DNA from: Gemmatimonadota bacterium
Lineage (GTDB): Bacteria; Gemmatimonadota; Gemmatimonadetes; Gemmatimonadales; GWC2-71-9
DNA: 64,000 nucleotides
Assembly (NCBI GenBank): GCA_025357945.1
Contig: JANYLJ010000056.1
Span: 164,884-228,883 of the forward strand
Reading direction: 5' to 3'
Shown: one piece after another, positions 25,844-34,428 of the stretch
How the letters are laid out: the number at the start of each line of letters is the position of its first letter
Numbering within the stretch: position 1 is the first letter of the stretch
Position numbers and translations under genes: made by a program
Notes under the pieces: generated by a model
What the model was told of the DNA's origin: nothing
The model's input: the letters and a program-made list of their open reading frames with translations, nothing else
Databases searched by the model: none

Positions 25844-27850
25844 ATGGCTCTATCGTTCCAGGCGCCTGAACGTCGCCCCGGCAGGGTACGGGCGACGGCT
25901 GGCATCGTCGCGATGGTCGTGTTGACCGTGTTGCTGTGCCTTGGCATCACAGTCGCAGTGACGGGTGCGCGATTGAATCGGCATCCGGCGTCCGGCAGGT
26001 CCGCCATCGGCGGGCTGGACACCCTCCGCGCCCTGCCGCCGCATCCGCGGGTGTGGCTGACGCCGGATCGCATCGCGAAACTGCGTGCCCGGGCGACGAC
26101 AAACACCGACCGCTGGCAGCGAGTCAAGGCCGTCGCAGACGCCGAGGTGCGACGCGGCTCGGGCGCTGGCGATGTGCGAATGGTGCCGGACCTGTGTGCT
26201 GCGTATCTCGCGACCGGGGAGAGGCGATATGCCGCGCGCGCAGGGGTACTGCTCAGCAGTTACGCGGTTGATCGCAACACGCTCCAGGGCGACTCGGGGT
26301 ATCCCTACCGATTCTGGATGCCACTGGTCACCATGGGGCTGGACTGGTGCTACGATGGCCTGACGACGGCACAACGCCGTCAGGTCGCCACGTGGCTGAT
26401 GAATCAGGCGGACTGGGTGTGGCCGGAAACCAACTCGCGCCGCAGCACTGCGTGGGGCATGTGGCCCGGCAGCAACTATTGGTGGGGCTTCATGATGACC
26501 GGACCCGCCGCACTCGCCGCCGCCGGCGATGACACGCTGGCCGGCACGGCGAGCGGGCGGGACCGCGCCGCATTCCATCGACAGCTTGCCCTGTGGCACT
26601 GGACCGCGAACGCGCTGCCGTACTTCGCCAGGGACGGCGCCGGCGGCGCGTGGGTCGAAGGCACCAACTACGACAGCAGCTGGTTCGTGGGCCGCTTTGC
26701 GGATGCGCTCCTGACGGCGGGTACTCCCCTGTCGACCCCGTGGTTCGACGCGAGCCTGCGGTGGCGGCTGGCATCCACCATGCCGGGCGGCGCGTTCAAG
26801 ATCCCCTTCGGCGACCAGTCGCGGGTCAGCGATGCGAGCCTGTACGCGTACGACCGGATGGCGGCGATGGCAGTGCTGCCCGCCGCCAACGCTGCGCCGC
26901 AACTGGCCGCCGACGTCCAGGCGTGGCTCAATCGGATCGGGCAGGTGCCGGATCGCGAGACGGAAACGTCGGTGCTGGCCGAGGAGCTGGTGCGCTATGA
27001 CCCGGCGGCCGCCGCTGCACCCGATTGGAGCGGACTGCCGCGGGACTACCTGGCACGGGGGCCGGGATTCTTTACCTATCGCCAGAGCTGGTCGGATCCC
27101 AACACGACGGTGTTCGCGCTCGAAAGCGGCGACGTGAGCCAGAGCCACGCGGCACTCGACGCCAACGGCCTGCGGATCTGGAAGGGGTCGTTCTGGATCT
27201 CGGCCGATGCGAACATCTATTCCCACAGCGGCATCGAACAGGGCACGTCGAACTACAACAATTTGACCGTCGGCGACACGGGCCAGAACCACGGCGAGGG
27301 TAACCACGGCGCGATCGTCGCCACCCAGGTCAACGACTCGCTGGTCGTGATCCGCGCGCAGGCGAAGGACGCATACGGACGTTCGGACAAGCGCCGGCCC
27401 GTCACCGATTATCTCCGCACGGTGGCCTACCTGCCACGGCAGGACGTCTTCATTATCGTCGATCGCGTGGCCGTCGCCGACGCCGCCCGGGCCAAGGTGT
27501 GGCACTGGCATATGAAGGATGTCCCGCGAATCCGTGGCAACACCTTCACACTGCAGAGCCCCAGCGCCGATTTCCATTGCTTCGGCAGCGTCCTGTTGCC
27601 CACCGATGCCGTCCTCGGCACGCAAGCGTTCGCCCTGGGCTCGGGCGGCCATCCGAGCAGCCACGCCGTCACCGTCGGCGTGGCGGGGCGTGCCACCGAT
27701 CTGGTCGTCACCGTGCTGCAATGCACGAAGGCACAGCAACCGCCGCTCGTGCCGACGGTCACGACAAGTGCGACGGCAACGGTGGTAACGGTTGGCACCA
27801 AGCACGTAACGATCGCGCGCGACGAAAAGCAGCTCGTTCGCTCCGACTAG
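25844..27850 (+). CDS. Heparinase II/III-like polysaccharide lyase, membrane-anchored paralogue
   Basis: The 668-residue protein is a close paralogue of the preceding gene over nearly its whole length, with shared segments such as GDSGYPYRFW, GSNYWWGFM and TNYDSSWFVGRFADA. It differs at the N-terminus. Instead of a lipobox and beta domain it has a basic start and one hydrophobic helix (IVAMVVLTVLLCLGITVAV, about residues 22-40), so it is probably an inner-membrane-anchored periplasmic enzyme. The ATG at 25844 was chosen over upstream in-frame codons that would add a polar extension. The two proteins may work on either side of the periplasm on the same polymer. Catalytic residues were not proven. 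Confidence 0.72.
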   Translation: MALSFQAPERRPGRVRATAGIVAMVVLTVLLCLGITVAVTGARLNRHPASGRSAIGGLDTLRALPPHPRVWLTPDRIAKLRARATTNTDRWQRVKAVADAEVRRGSGAGDVRMVPDLCAAYLATGERRYAARAGVLLSSYAVDRNTLQGDSGYPYRFWMPLVTMGLDWCYDGLTTAQRRQVATWLMNQADWVWPETNSRRSTAWGMWPGSNYWWGFMMTGPAALAAAGDDTLAGTASGRDRAAFHRQLALWHWTANALPYFARDGAGGAWVEGTNYDSSWFVGRFADALLTAGTPLSTPWFDASLRWRLASTMPGGAFKIPFGDQSRVSDASLYAYDRMAAMAVLPAANAAPQLAADVQAWLNRIGQVPDRETETSVLAEELVRYDPAAAAAPDWSGLPRDYLARGPGFFTYRQSWSDPNTTVFALESGDVSQSHAALDANGLRIWKGSFWISADANIYSHSGIEQGTSNYNNLTVGDTGQNHGEGNHGAIVATQVNDSLVVIRAQAKDAYGRSDKRRPVTDYLRTVAYLPRQDVFIIVDRVAVADAARAKVWHWHMKDVPRIRGNTFTLQSPSADFHCFGSVLLPTDAVLGTQAFALGSGGHPSSHAVTVGVAGRATDLVVTVLQCTKAQQPPLVPTVTTSATATVVTVGTKHVTIARDEKQLVRSD

Positions 27851-27907
27851 AAACCCGAATTGTCCCGGCCGGTGTGATGACGCGGACCGGATTCAGAGGA
27901 GGAGGAA

Positions 27908-28708
27908 GTGGTGGCGTTCGACAAGGCGATACGATGGTGGAAGTTTGCGCAACCCTACCGTGCGCGATTCGGGCTGGTGGCGGGCACACGAGTGGCGAAC
28001 GCCATTGCGAATGCAGACTATCGACTGGTCCCGGGGACCGAGGTCAAAGTATTCGTACCAGAGTGGCAGGCCCCCCTGGTGATTCGTGCCGGTACCAGCG
28101 ACGCTGATGTGATTCGCCAGGTGGTCGTGCAACGGGAGCTGGAAATCAAGTTCGACGAGGCACCGCGACGGATTGTTGATGCGGGTGCCAATATCGGCGT
28201 CAGCGTCCGGGTGTTCGCCGCGATGTGGCCGCAGGCAGATATCCTCGCTATCGAGCTGGAGGCCGGCAATGCGGACCTGCTCCGGCGAAATTCGGCTCCC
28301 TACAAGCGAGTCGTGACTCGGCACGGTGGCTTGTGGGGCAGGAAGGGGTGGGTGACCGTGCAGAACCCCGCTGCGGACAAATGGTCTTTCGCAGCGATCG
28401 AGCAACTTGTGCCTGATGCGACAGCGGTACCGTCGTTCACGGTTGAGGACCTCCTGAACGAGGCTGCGTGGGACACGGTCGATCTCCTGAAAATGGATAT
28501 TGAGGGTGGAGAAATCGAGGTCTTTGGAACGGCCGACCGATGGATTCATCGTTGTCGGCGAATCGTGGTCGAGTTGCACGATCGATACGTTCCAGGGTGC
28601 CGGGAGGCCATGGAGCGGGCATTGAATCCGGCGGATTGGCACCTGTCCAAGCATCGAGAATACGTCGTGGCCGAACGCCGGAAGTGGCCCCACAGTGGCA
28701 TGAAATAG
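27908..28708 (+). CDS. FkbM-family methyltransferase
   Basis: This 266-residue SAM-dependent enzyme has the FkbM core: RRIVDAGANIGVSV as SAM motif I near residue 85, AIELEAGNADLL as the acidic second strand, a central GLWGRKGWV segment, and DLLKMDIEGGEIEVF, the MDIEG signature of the family. FkbM enzymes O-methylate sugars or polyketides, and here a sugar in the polysaccharide is likely. Ribosome binding is strong (AGGAGGAGGA just upstream). Two GTG codons at 27908 and 27911 are possible starts. The gene is somewhat less GC-rich than its neighbours and borders gene debris, which suggests acquisition. Confidence 0.85.
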   Translation: MVAFDKAIRWWKFAQPYRARFGLVAGTRVANAIANADYRLVPGTEVKVFVPEWQAPLVIRAGTSDADVIRQVVVQRELEIKFDEAPRRIVDAGANIGVSVRVFAAMWPQADILAIELEAGNADLLRRNSAPYKRVVTRHGGLWGRKGWVTVQNPAADKWSFAAIEQLVPDATAVPSFTVEDLLNEAAWDTVDLLKMDIEGGEIEVFGTADRWIHRCRRIVVELHDRYVPGCREAMERALNPADWHLSKHREYVVAERRKWPHSGMK

Positions 28709-28774
28709 TGATTGTCCTTGACGGGCGCTGGCGCACCCTGCCACCAACGCGCGATGACGACGGCAGGGTACTGG

Positions 28775-29130
28775 TCACTGACTCGTCTGGTCTGGCGCCT
28801 CATCCAGGCCGCGGCTGGCGGACAACAGTTGCCTGACGGTGAGCGCTGCACCGACTGCTTTTCCCGGGAAGCCGACCGCGACGAGCGCGAGCGGGTGAAC
28901 AATGCGAACCGAGTAGGCGTGGAGATGCACCCAGGTGTCCCGGATCAGGAACCCGAGTGTCGCCGGGCCCTCATCCGCGAAGGCGCCAACGCACCCGATC
29001 GTTTCGTCCGTGTATGCGGACACGATGTTCGCGAGCCAGCCTGGTGACGCCATGGCATCATCGTCCACGAAGGCGACGATTTCACCGTGCGCCAGCCGAT
29101 TCGCCGGAATGACCACGACCGACCACTGAA
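28775..29130 (-). pseudogene. Remnant of a family 2 glycosyltransferase
   Basis: The reverse-strand frame reads VVVIPANRLAHGEIVAFVDDDAM (shown here to its DDD metal motif), then a conserved PGWLANIV segment and a shortened tail ending at 28775. The N-terminal nucleotide-binding half is missing, and the acceptor half is compressed by deletion. It joins directly to a fragment of a wzt gene at its upstream end, so it is a truncated copy without a proper start. Confidence 0.65.
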
Positions 29131-29196
29131 GCAGCGCTTCACCGGCGTACTGATGAACGCGCTGATCACGGAGCTCTCAACAATCTCACCAACGCG
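29124..29196 (-). pseudogene. Fragment of a wzt-type ABC transporter gene
   Basis: Reading the reverse strand, the frame gives EIVESSVISAFISTPVKRC then FSG, which aligns with DEIVDFSGVSAFIDTPVKRY then SSG of the intact Wzt at 17801-18988, just before the ABC signature. The match continues at the nucleotide level for about 70 bases, then switches abruptly into the glycosyltransferase remnant. No start or Walker motifs remain. This is a recombination scar. Confidence 0.7.
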
Positions 29197-29244
29197 CTAC
29201 CGAATGCCGGTCACCGAAGCGTTACGCCGCTCCATATCCGGCGC

Positions 29245-30393
29245 TCACACCGGATCAACGTCGAGTAACCGCGCCACCCGAACAACATCGGCGAAATCAT
29301 TGAACATGTGCGGGCTCAACCGGATCGACCCTTCCCGATGTGAACAGTGCACTCCCGCCGCCTGCAGCCGGGTATACCCGGCGGCCACATCACCGCGCGG
29401 CTTGATGCACAGAATCGCCGACCCGCGTGGCCCCGACGGCGACGTGATGGTCGCGCCGCTCCGATCGGCCCAGTCGATGATCGGCTGGTGCAGCGCCCGG
29501 GTGTGCTGTGCAATCGCGTCGATGCCAACGTCGAGGATCAGCCCCAGTGACGCATTCATGGCGGCAACGTCCTGCACCGGAAAGGTAAGCAGCTCGAACC
29601 GCCGCGCATCGGGCCAGAGGCGGGGGTCGTACGACGTCAGGTTAGTGTAGTCGTCGCTGCCGGCGTAGGCCGCCCAGCCGACGAATGTCGGCTCCAACTG
29701 GGTACACAACTCCTTGCGCACGTAGAGAAAGCCGGTGCCCCATGGGCTGAGGAGCCACTTCTGGGCGCCGCATGCCAGGAAATCCACCGGCGTCTTCTGC
29801 ACGTCAACCGGCAGCTGGCCCACCGCCTGGATCGCATCGACGACCAGCCACTTTTCTGCGTCTCGCGTGGCGCGCGACAGGGTGTGCAGGTCGACGGTGT
29901 AACCGTTGCTGAACTGGGTGAGTGACACGGCGACGGCGCGAACGCGCGGGTCGGCGAGCCGCTCGTGCAGGCGGGCTTCGTCGGGCCAGCCATCCACCGT
30001 GACCGGAATGCGCTCGAGCGCGACGCCACGGTCTGCCAGCCGCAGCCACGGGTAGATGTTCGCTGGGAACTCTCGATCGAAGGTGAGCACGATGTCGCCG
30101 GACTTGAGTGGTAGCGCGTGAGCCGCAATGTTGAGCCCGGTGGTGGTGTTGGGCATCAAGGCGATCTCGGCTGCGTCGGCGTTGATCAGCCGGCTCGCCA
30201 ACAACCGCGCTTCGGTGAGGACGGTGTTGATCCTCTCCAGCGGCCACATCGCCGGCCGGGCCCGGTCGCGGTTGCACTCCGCGAGTACCGCGACGCTGCG
30301 GGCCGGCAGCGGCCCGATGCTGGCACTATTGAGGTAGATGCCGTTGTCGTTCAGGGCCGAAAACTCGGTGCGCCGCAACTGATCGAAGTTCAC
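29245..30393 (-). CDS. Class V aminotransferase (PLP-dependent, isopenicillin-N-epimerase/cysteine-desulfurase group)
   Basis: A 382-residue fold-type I PLP enzyme. The PLP-binding lysine is in CGAQKWLLSPWGTGFLYV near residue 207, an aspartate that holds the PLP nitrogen lies in VVDAIQAVGQ near residue 180, and the substrate-binding N-terminus reads IYLNSASIGPLP. This set fits class V aminotransferases in the isopenicillin-N-epimerase-like branch rather than the IscS branch, because no Cys-containing active loop is evident. Possible substrates are amino sugars or cysteine derivatives. GTG start at 30393. It lies 34 bases after the Kelch gene in the same direction and may share its transcript. 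Confidence 0.82.
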   Translation of the reverse strand: MNFDQLRRTEFSALNDNGIYLNSASIGPLPARSVAVLAECNRDRARPAMWPLERINTVLTEARLLASRLINADAAEIALMPNTTTGLNIAAHALPLKSGDIVLTFDREFPANIYPWLRLADRGVALERIPVTVDGWPDEARLHERLADPRVRAVAVSLTQFSNGYTVDLHTLSRATRDAEKWLVVDAIQAVGQLPVDVQKTPVDFLACGAQKWLLSPWGTGFLYVRKELCTQLEPTFVGWAAYAGSDDYTNLTSYDPRLWPDARRFELLTFPVQDVAAMNASLGLILDVGIDAIAQHTRALHQPIIDWADRSGATITSPSGPRGSAILCIKPRGDVAAGYTRLQAAGVHCSHREGSIRLSPHMFNDFADVVRVARLLDVDPV

Positions 30394-30427
30394 GCGTCAA
30401 CCACATTCGGTGAGAGAGTCGTTGCCG

Positions 30428-32416
30428 TCACGGCCTCGGGGTCGGCCAGATCACGTCCACGTACCGGGAACTGCTGCCGCCGGCGACCGCACCTCCTCCC
30501 GCGATCACGATCATCCCCTCGTCCGTGATGGGAAAGATGCCGTGGCGGCCGGTCAGCAGCGGCGGGCCTGCGCGCCAGCTGTTGTGCAGCGGATCGTAGA
30601 TGTCGACGCGACGATAGGTGTGCCCGTTCGATGCCCCGGCCCCCGTGACGGTCTCGCCGCCAATGACCCAGAACTCGCCGTTCAACCAGACCGCCTTGCC
30701 CATGCCGCCGCGTGCCTGAGGCACCGGCTGCGGTGCACCGCTTGATCCGTCGCTCACCGTCCAGGAGTTGTTGCGGGGATCGTAGACCTGCACGTCCGCA
30801 AAACCATTGGCGACCACGTTGGCCGCACCGCTGCCGGGCCCGCGTCCGCCGAACACGAAGAGACGTTCCCCGTCGGTGGCGGAGGCGGCGTGGTTGCGCG
30901 GGCGCGGCATTGGTGCGATCGCGGACCAGGCCATGGTTGCCGGAGCGAACACCGCGGCAGCGGCGGTCGTGGTGTCGCCGACGATACCACCCACGACGAA
31001 GAACCGCCCATGGATCACCGCCGACGCGCTCGAGCCGGCCGCGAACGGCATCCGCGGCCCCAGTCGCCACTCGCGAATCGCCGGATCGTAGATCTGCACC
31101 GCGCCATCAGCGTCGTGCTTCAGTCCGCCGAACAGCCAGAGTTTGCCGTCGAACACTTCGGCCGCATGGTGGTTGCCCACAGCGGGGCGCGACGTGGCGG
31201 CGTTCAACTCGTCCCATTGTCCCGCCGCGAGGTCGTACACCAGTGTATGCGGATCGCCCTCGCCGACGAGATACAGCTTGCGCCCGATGACGCCGCCCGC
31301 GACTTCTCCCAGCGGGACCGGCATCGAGTCGCCGCGAATCCAGACATCGTGCATGCGCCGCCGCCACAATACCGGATTGAATCGCTCGATGCCGTCGGTG
31401 GCTCCCAGACCCGCGACGACGGTATCGCCGATCGGGAAGGCGAGAGCGCCGATGACCGGGAGCGGCATCCGGCCCAAGTGGCTCCATCGGCCCGTGGCAG
31501 GATTGAACGCCAGCATGTCGTCGAGGTCTTCGCGTCCCTGCGGCCGGGCACGCCCACCGACGACGACGATCTTGCCGTCCAGTACGAACGTGCTGTTCTC
31601 GGTGTGAGAGACCGCGAACGGTGCCGAGACAAGCGTGTCCCACCGATCGGTGGCCGGATCGTACCGGTGTAATTCGCCGACGTCGATCGGCGTCGGGTCG
31701 TGGGCCAGGACGCCGCCGATCGCGTAGAGCCGGCCCGCGTACGGCACCGCGATGAAGTGTCCGCGTGGTAACGGCAGTGGTACCGCGGGACGCCACGCGC
31801 TCTCGCCAATGACGAGTGTCCAGTGGTCGGGTGAATCCGTGCTGCGGTCGGGCAGCCAGCCGCCCAGAAAATGCAGCGTGTCGCCCAGCGCCGCCAAGGA
31901 ACCGCCGCCGCGGGGTGCTGGAAGCGGCGGGCCCGGCGTCCATTCGTCGGTCGCCGGCACGTACCGCCATACTCGCGCGGTGGCAGCGCCGGGATGGTTC
32001 CCCTCAAACCCGCCCACCAGCCAGACCGTGTCGCGCACGACCACCGCGTTCGCGTGCGTCAACAGGGCCGGCATGTCATGCTTGCGAGTCCAGGTTCCCC
32101 CCTTGAGGTCGAGCGCATCGACGCGAGGCGTCGCCTTCGGTCCGGCTGCATACCACCCGCCAATGACGTAAAGCGAGCCACCGACGATCGCCCTGGCCGC
32201 CTCGAAACGGGCGACGTCGGCACGCGCGAACACGCTCCACTCGGTCGGTTCCCGGCCATGGAGCGCGCGACGGAGCCATGAAATTCGCGCACCGGACCAG
32301 TGCCGTCCGATCATGAATCCCACGAGGGTGACAACGACGCCCGCGACCAGAATGCCGCTGACCCGAAGCAGCACGCCTGGCGTGCGAGACGGCATGGAGC
32401 CTCCCGGTTGGTTCAT
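30428..32416 (-). CDS. Kelch-repeat beta-propeller protein, membrane anchored
   Basis: The 662-residue protein has an N-terminal transmembrane helix (LLRVSGILVAGVVVTLVGF) followed by about ten Kelch motifs. Each has a GG pair, a conserved Y/V and a W near the end, for example SLYVIGGWYAAG, TVWLVGGFEGN, KIVVVGGRARP, KLWLFGG and RFFVVGGIVG. This predicts two adjacent beta-propellers outside the cytoplasm. Such proteins bind carbohydrates or proteins rather than catalyse; some relatives act in sialic-acid metabolism. The ATG at 32416 overlaps the stop of the PQQ gene (ATGA); an ATG at 32395 with a GGGAGG site is the alternative. Both propeller proteins probably function together, but their partner is unknown. 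Confidence 0.8.
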   Translation of the reverse strand: MNQPGGSMPSRTPGVLLRVSGILVAGVVVTLVGFMIGRHWSGARISWLRRALHGREPTEWSVFARADVARFEAARAIVGGSLYVIGGWYAAGPKATPRVDALDLKGGTWTRKHDMPALLTHANAVVVRDTVWLVGGFEGNHPGAATARVWRYVPATDEWTPGPPLPAPRGGGSLAALGDTLHFLGGWLPDRSTDSPDHWTLVIGESAWRPAVPLPLPRGHFIAVPYAGRLYAIGGVLAHDPTPIDVGELHRYDPATDRWDTLVSAPFAVSHTENSTFVLDGKIVVVGGRARPQGREDLDDMLAFNPATGRWSHLGRMPLPVIGALAFPIGDTVVAGLGATDGIERFNPVLWRRRMHDVWIRGDSMPVPLGEVAGGVIGRKLYLVGEGDPHTLVYDLAAGQWDELNAATSRPAVGNHHAAEVFDGKLWLFGGLKHDADGAVQIYDPAIREWRLGPRMPFAAGSSASAVIHGRFFVVGGIVGDTTTAAAAVFAPATMAWSAIAPMPRPRNHAASATDGERLFVFGGRGPGSGAANVVANGFADVQVYDPRNNSWTVSDGSSGAPQPVPQARGGMGKAVWLNGEFWVIGGETVTGAGASNGHTYRRVDIYDPLHNSWRAGPPLLTGRHGIFPITDEGMIVIAGGGAVAGGSSSRYVDVIWPTPRP

Positions 32417-34428
32417 CGTGGCGGCAGCGCGAAGGCCTGGAGGCTGGCGCCGATGCCCTTCCCGGTCGCGACCACAACGTACTGCCGGCTGTCGCTGGCG
32501 CGATACGTCATCGGGTTGCTGTAGCCGATCTGTCCCAGCGGCGCCGACCAGAGGCTCGTGCCAGTCGCGACGTCGAGCGCGTACAGCGTGCTCCCACCAC
32601 CGGTGATGAAGATCAGGCCACTCCGCGTTGTCACTCCACCAGGCGCTCCGGCGACGCCGAGCTGTGGCAGCTTGAGCTTGCGCAACGCCGGGTGGCTGCG
32701 CAATTCCGGCGTGTCGCCCAGGACCACTTGCCACCGGCGGTCGCCGGTCACCAGATCGATCGCGGTCAACGTTCCGTACGGCGGCCGATTCACCGGAATG
32801 TCCGCCTCCCGGCGCCAGGCACCATACCAGGTATGGCCGCCGGAAACGTGAAGGATGAGCGGGTCGAGCGGTGACGGTGGCACGGTATCGATGCGGAAGC
32901 GCGTCGCCGAGTCGGCAACCAGTTGCGCCAGCGCCGCCTGATTCGTCGCCTTGACCAACAGCAGCTGCCGTTCCGGATCTACCGCGCCCGCGCCCCAGCC
33001 GGCGCCGCCGTTCCAGCCGGGCATTACCACCGTTCCGGCCAGCGATGGCGGCGTAAACAGCGGACCGAGTTGCTTTCCCCCCAGCAATGCGAGTGCCGCC
33101 GCGTGAACGGCCGGCGTGAAGTCCACGACGTCGGCGGCGGTGAAGCCCTGCACCGCGAACGGTGCTGGCCACGTCGGCACCGGCTGGGTGGGGGATGCCT
33201 GCTCGCCAGGCACTGTGCTCGGCGCGACCGGCCGCTCCTCGATCGGCCAGCGTGGCTGTCCGGTGACGCGGTCGAACACGAAGGCGAAGCCACTCTTGGT
33301 GGTGACGATAACCACGTCGTTGGTGCCTGCCGCGGAGCGGATCGTGGCCAGGATCGGCGGTGAGGCGAGATCGTAGTCCCACAATCCGTGATGCACGAGT
33401 TGTCGCGACCAGACCATGCGTCCGGTCGCCGCCTCGAGGCACACGATCGATTCGGCATACAGGTTGTCACCGAGGCGGTTACCGCCGTACCAGTCGTTAC
33501 TCGGTGTGCTCACCGGCAGGTACACCAGGCCGCGAGACGAGTCGATCGAGATCGGCGCCCATACGTTCATGTGTCCGGTCACGTCCGCCGACTTCCCCGC
33601 CCAGGTCTTCCGGTCGGCTGAGCCCGGCGGCGGCACCGGATCCCAGCGCCAGATCCGCTTGCCGGACCGCGCGTCGAAGGCCTGCACGTCGCCGGGTGGA
33701 TCGCGCGGGTAAATCAGTCGGTCGGAAATCGAACTCCCGACGATCACGACATTGTGCCAGATCGCCGGCGGTGAGGTGGCGGTCAGGTGCAGCCGATTGA
33801 CCGGCCAGCGCAGATGCGCCGCCAGGTCGACGCTGCCGTTGTCGCCAAAGCTTTCGATCTTCTGCCCGGTGGCGGCGTCGAGGGCAAGAAGTTGCCAACG
33901 CGCCGTGAGGAAGACGCGCCGCTCGCCGCGCGCGCCTGGAGCGGTCCACACCGCCGCTCCGCGATGCACGAAACTCGCGTGCTCGTTCGCGAGCCAACCC
34001 CAACGGGTCACGTCGGGATCGAACGCCCAGAACTGGCGCCCGGTCCGGGCGTTGAGCGCGACCGCCCGGCTGAACGGGGTGCTGAGGTACAGGGTGTCCC
34101 CCAGCATGACGGGCGTCGCTTCGAATTTCCCCGGACTGAGGTGCTCACCGGTGGCGGGATCGATTCCCGCGATCTCTCCCGTCCGCCAGGTCCACGCGGG
34201 CGCGAGGTTGACCACGTTGCCCGGGGTGATATCGGCCGCGGGAGAGTATCGCAGCGATCCGGCGTCGCCAGCCGATGACGGCCATTCGATCATCGCCGCG
34301 GCGGCGGGTCGCCCGTCACCACCTGCCGGTCGGCAACCGCCGAGGCCTGTCACGCTGACGGCGAGCGACTGCGCCAACGGGAGCAGCCCACGGTGGCGCG
34401 GAAATAGCCGCCGCGCGGAAGACCTCAA
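32413..34428 (-). CDS. PQQ-dependent (quinoprotein) dehydrogenase
   Basis: This 671-residue protein has an N-terminal lipoprotein-like signal (LAVSVTGLGGCRP) and then an eight-bladed propeller typical of quinoprotein alcohol/glucose dehydrogenases. Seen are GSLRYSPAADITPGNV, HMNVWAPISIDSSRGLVYLP, GLWDYDLASPP, a GWGAGAVDPERQLL segment, and blade tryptophans in TGRQFWAFD and TGRMVWSRQ. Such enzymes oxidise alcohols or sugars in the periplasm with PQQ and pass electrons to the quinone pool or a cytochrome. No PQQ biosynthesis gene is in the window. The TTG start at 34428 overlaps the stop of the permease gene (TTGA). No cytochrome domain is fused. Confidence 0.83.
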   Translation of the reverse strand: MRSSARRLFPRHRGLLPLAQSLAVSVTGLGGCRPAGGDGRPAAAAMIEWPSSAGDAGSLRYSPAADITPGNVVNLAPAWTWRTGEIAGIDPATGEHLSPGKFEATPVMLGDTLYLSTPFSRAVALNARTGRQFWAFDPDVTRWGWLANEHASFVHRGAAVWTAPGARGERRVFLTARWQLLALDAATGQKIESFGDNGSVDLAAHLRWPVNRLHLTATSPPAIWHNVVIVGSSISDRLIYPRDPPGDVQAFDARSGKRIWRWDPVPPPGSADRKTWAGKSADVTGHMNVWAPISIDSSRGLVYLPVSTPSNDWYGGNRLGDNLYAESIVCLEAATGRMVWSRQLVHHGLWDYDLASPPILATIRSAAGTNDVVIVTTKSGFAFVFDRVTGQPRWPIEERPVAPSTVPGEQASPTQPVPTWPAPFAVQGFTAADVVDFTPAVHAAALALLGGKQLGPLFTPPSLAGTVVMPGWNGGAGWGAGAVDPERQLLLVKATNQAALAQLVADSATRFRIDTVPPSPLDPLILHVSGGHTWYGAWRREADIPVNRPPYGTLTAIDLVTGDRRWQVVLGDTPELRSHPALRKLKLPQLGVAGAPGGVTTRSGLIFITGGGSTLYALDVATGTSLWSAPLGQIGYSNPMTYRASDSRQYVVVATGKGIGASLQAFALPPR

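Noticed and set aside
30428..33442. N-terminal extension of the Kelch protein through the PQQ gene
   Set aside because: The extension is an antiparallel-type shadow of the PQQ reading frame; the Kelch protein has its own ATG at 32416 with coupling.
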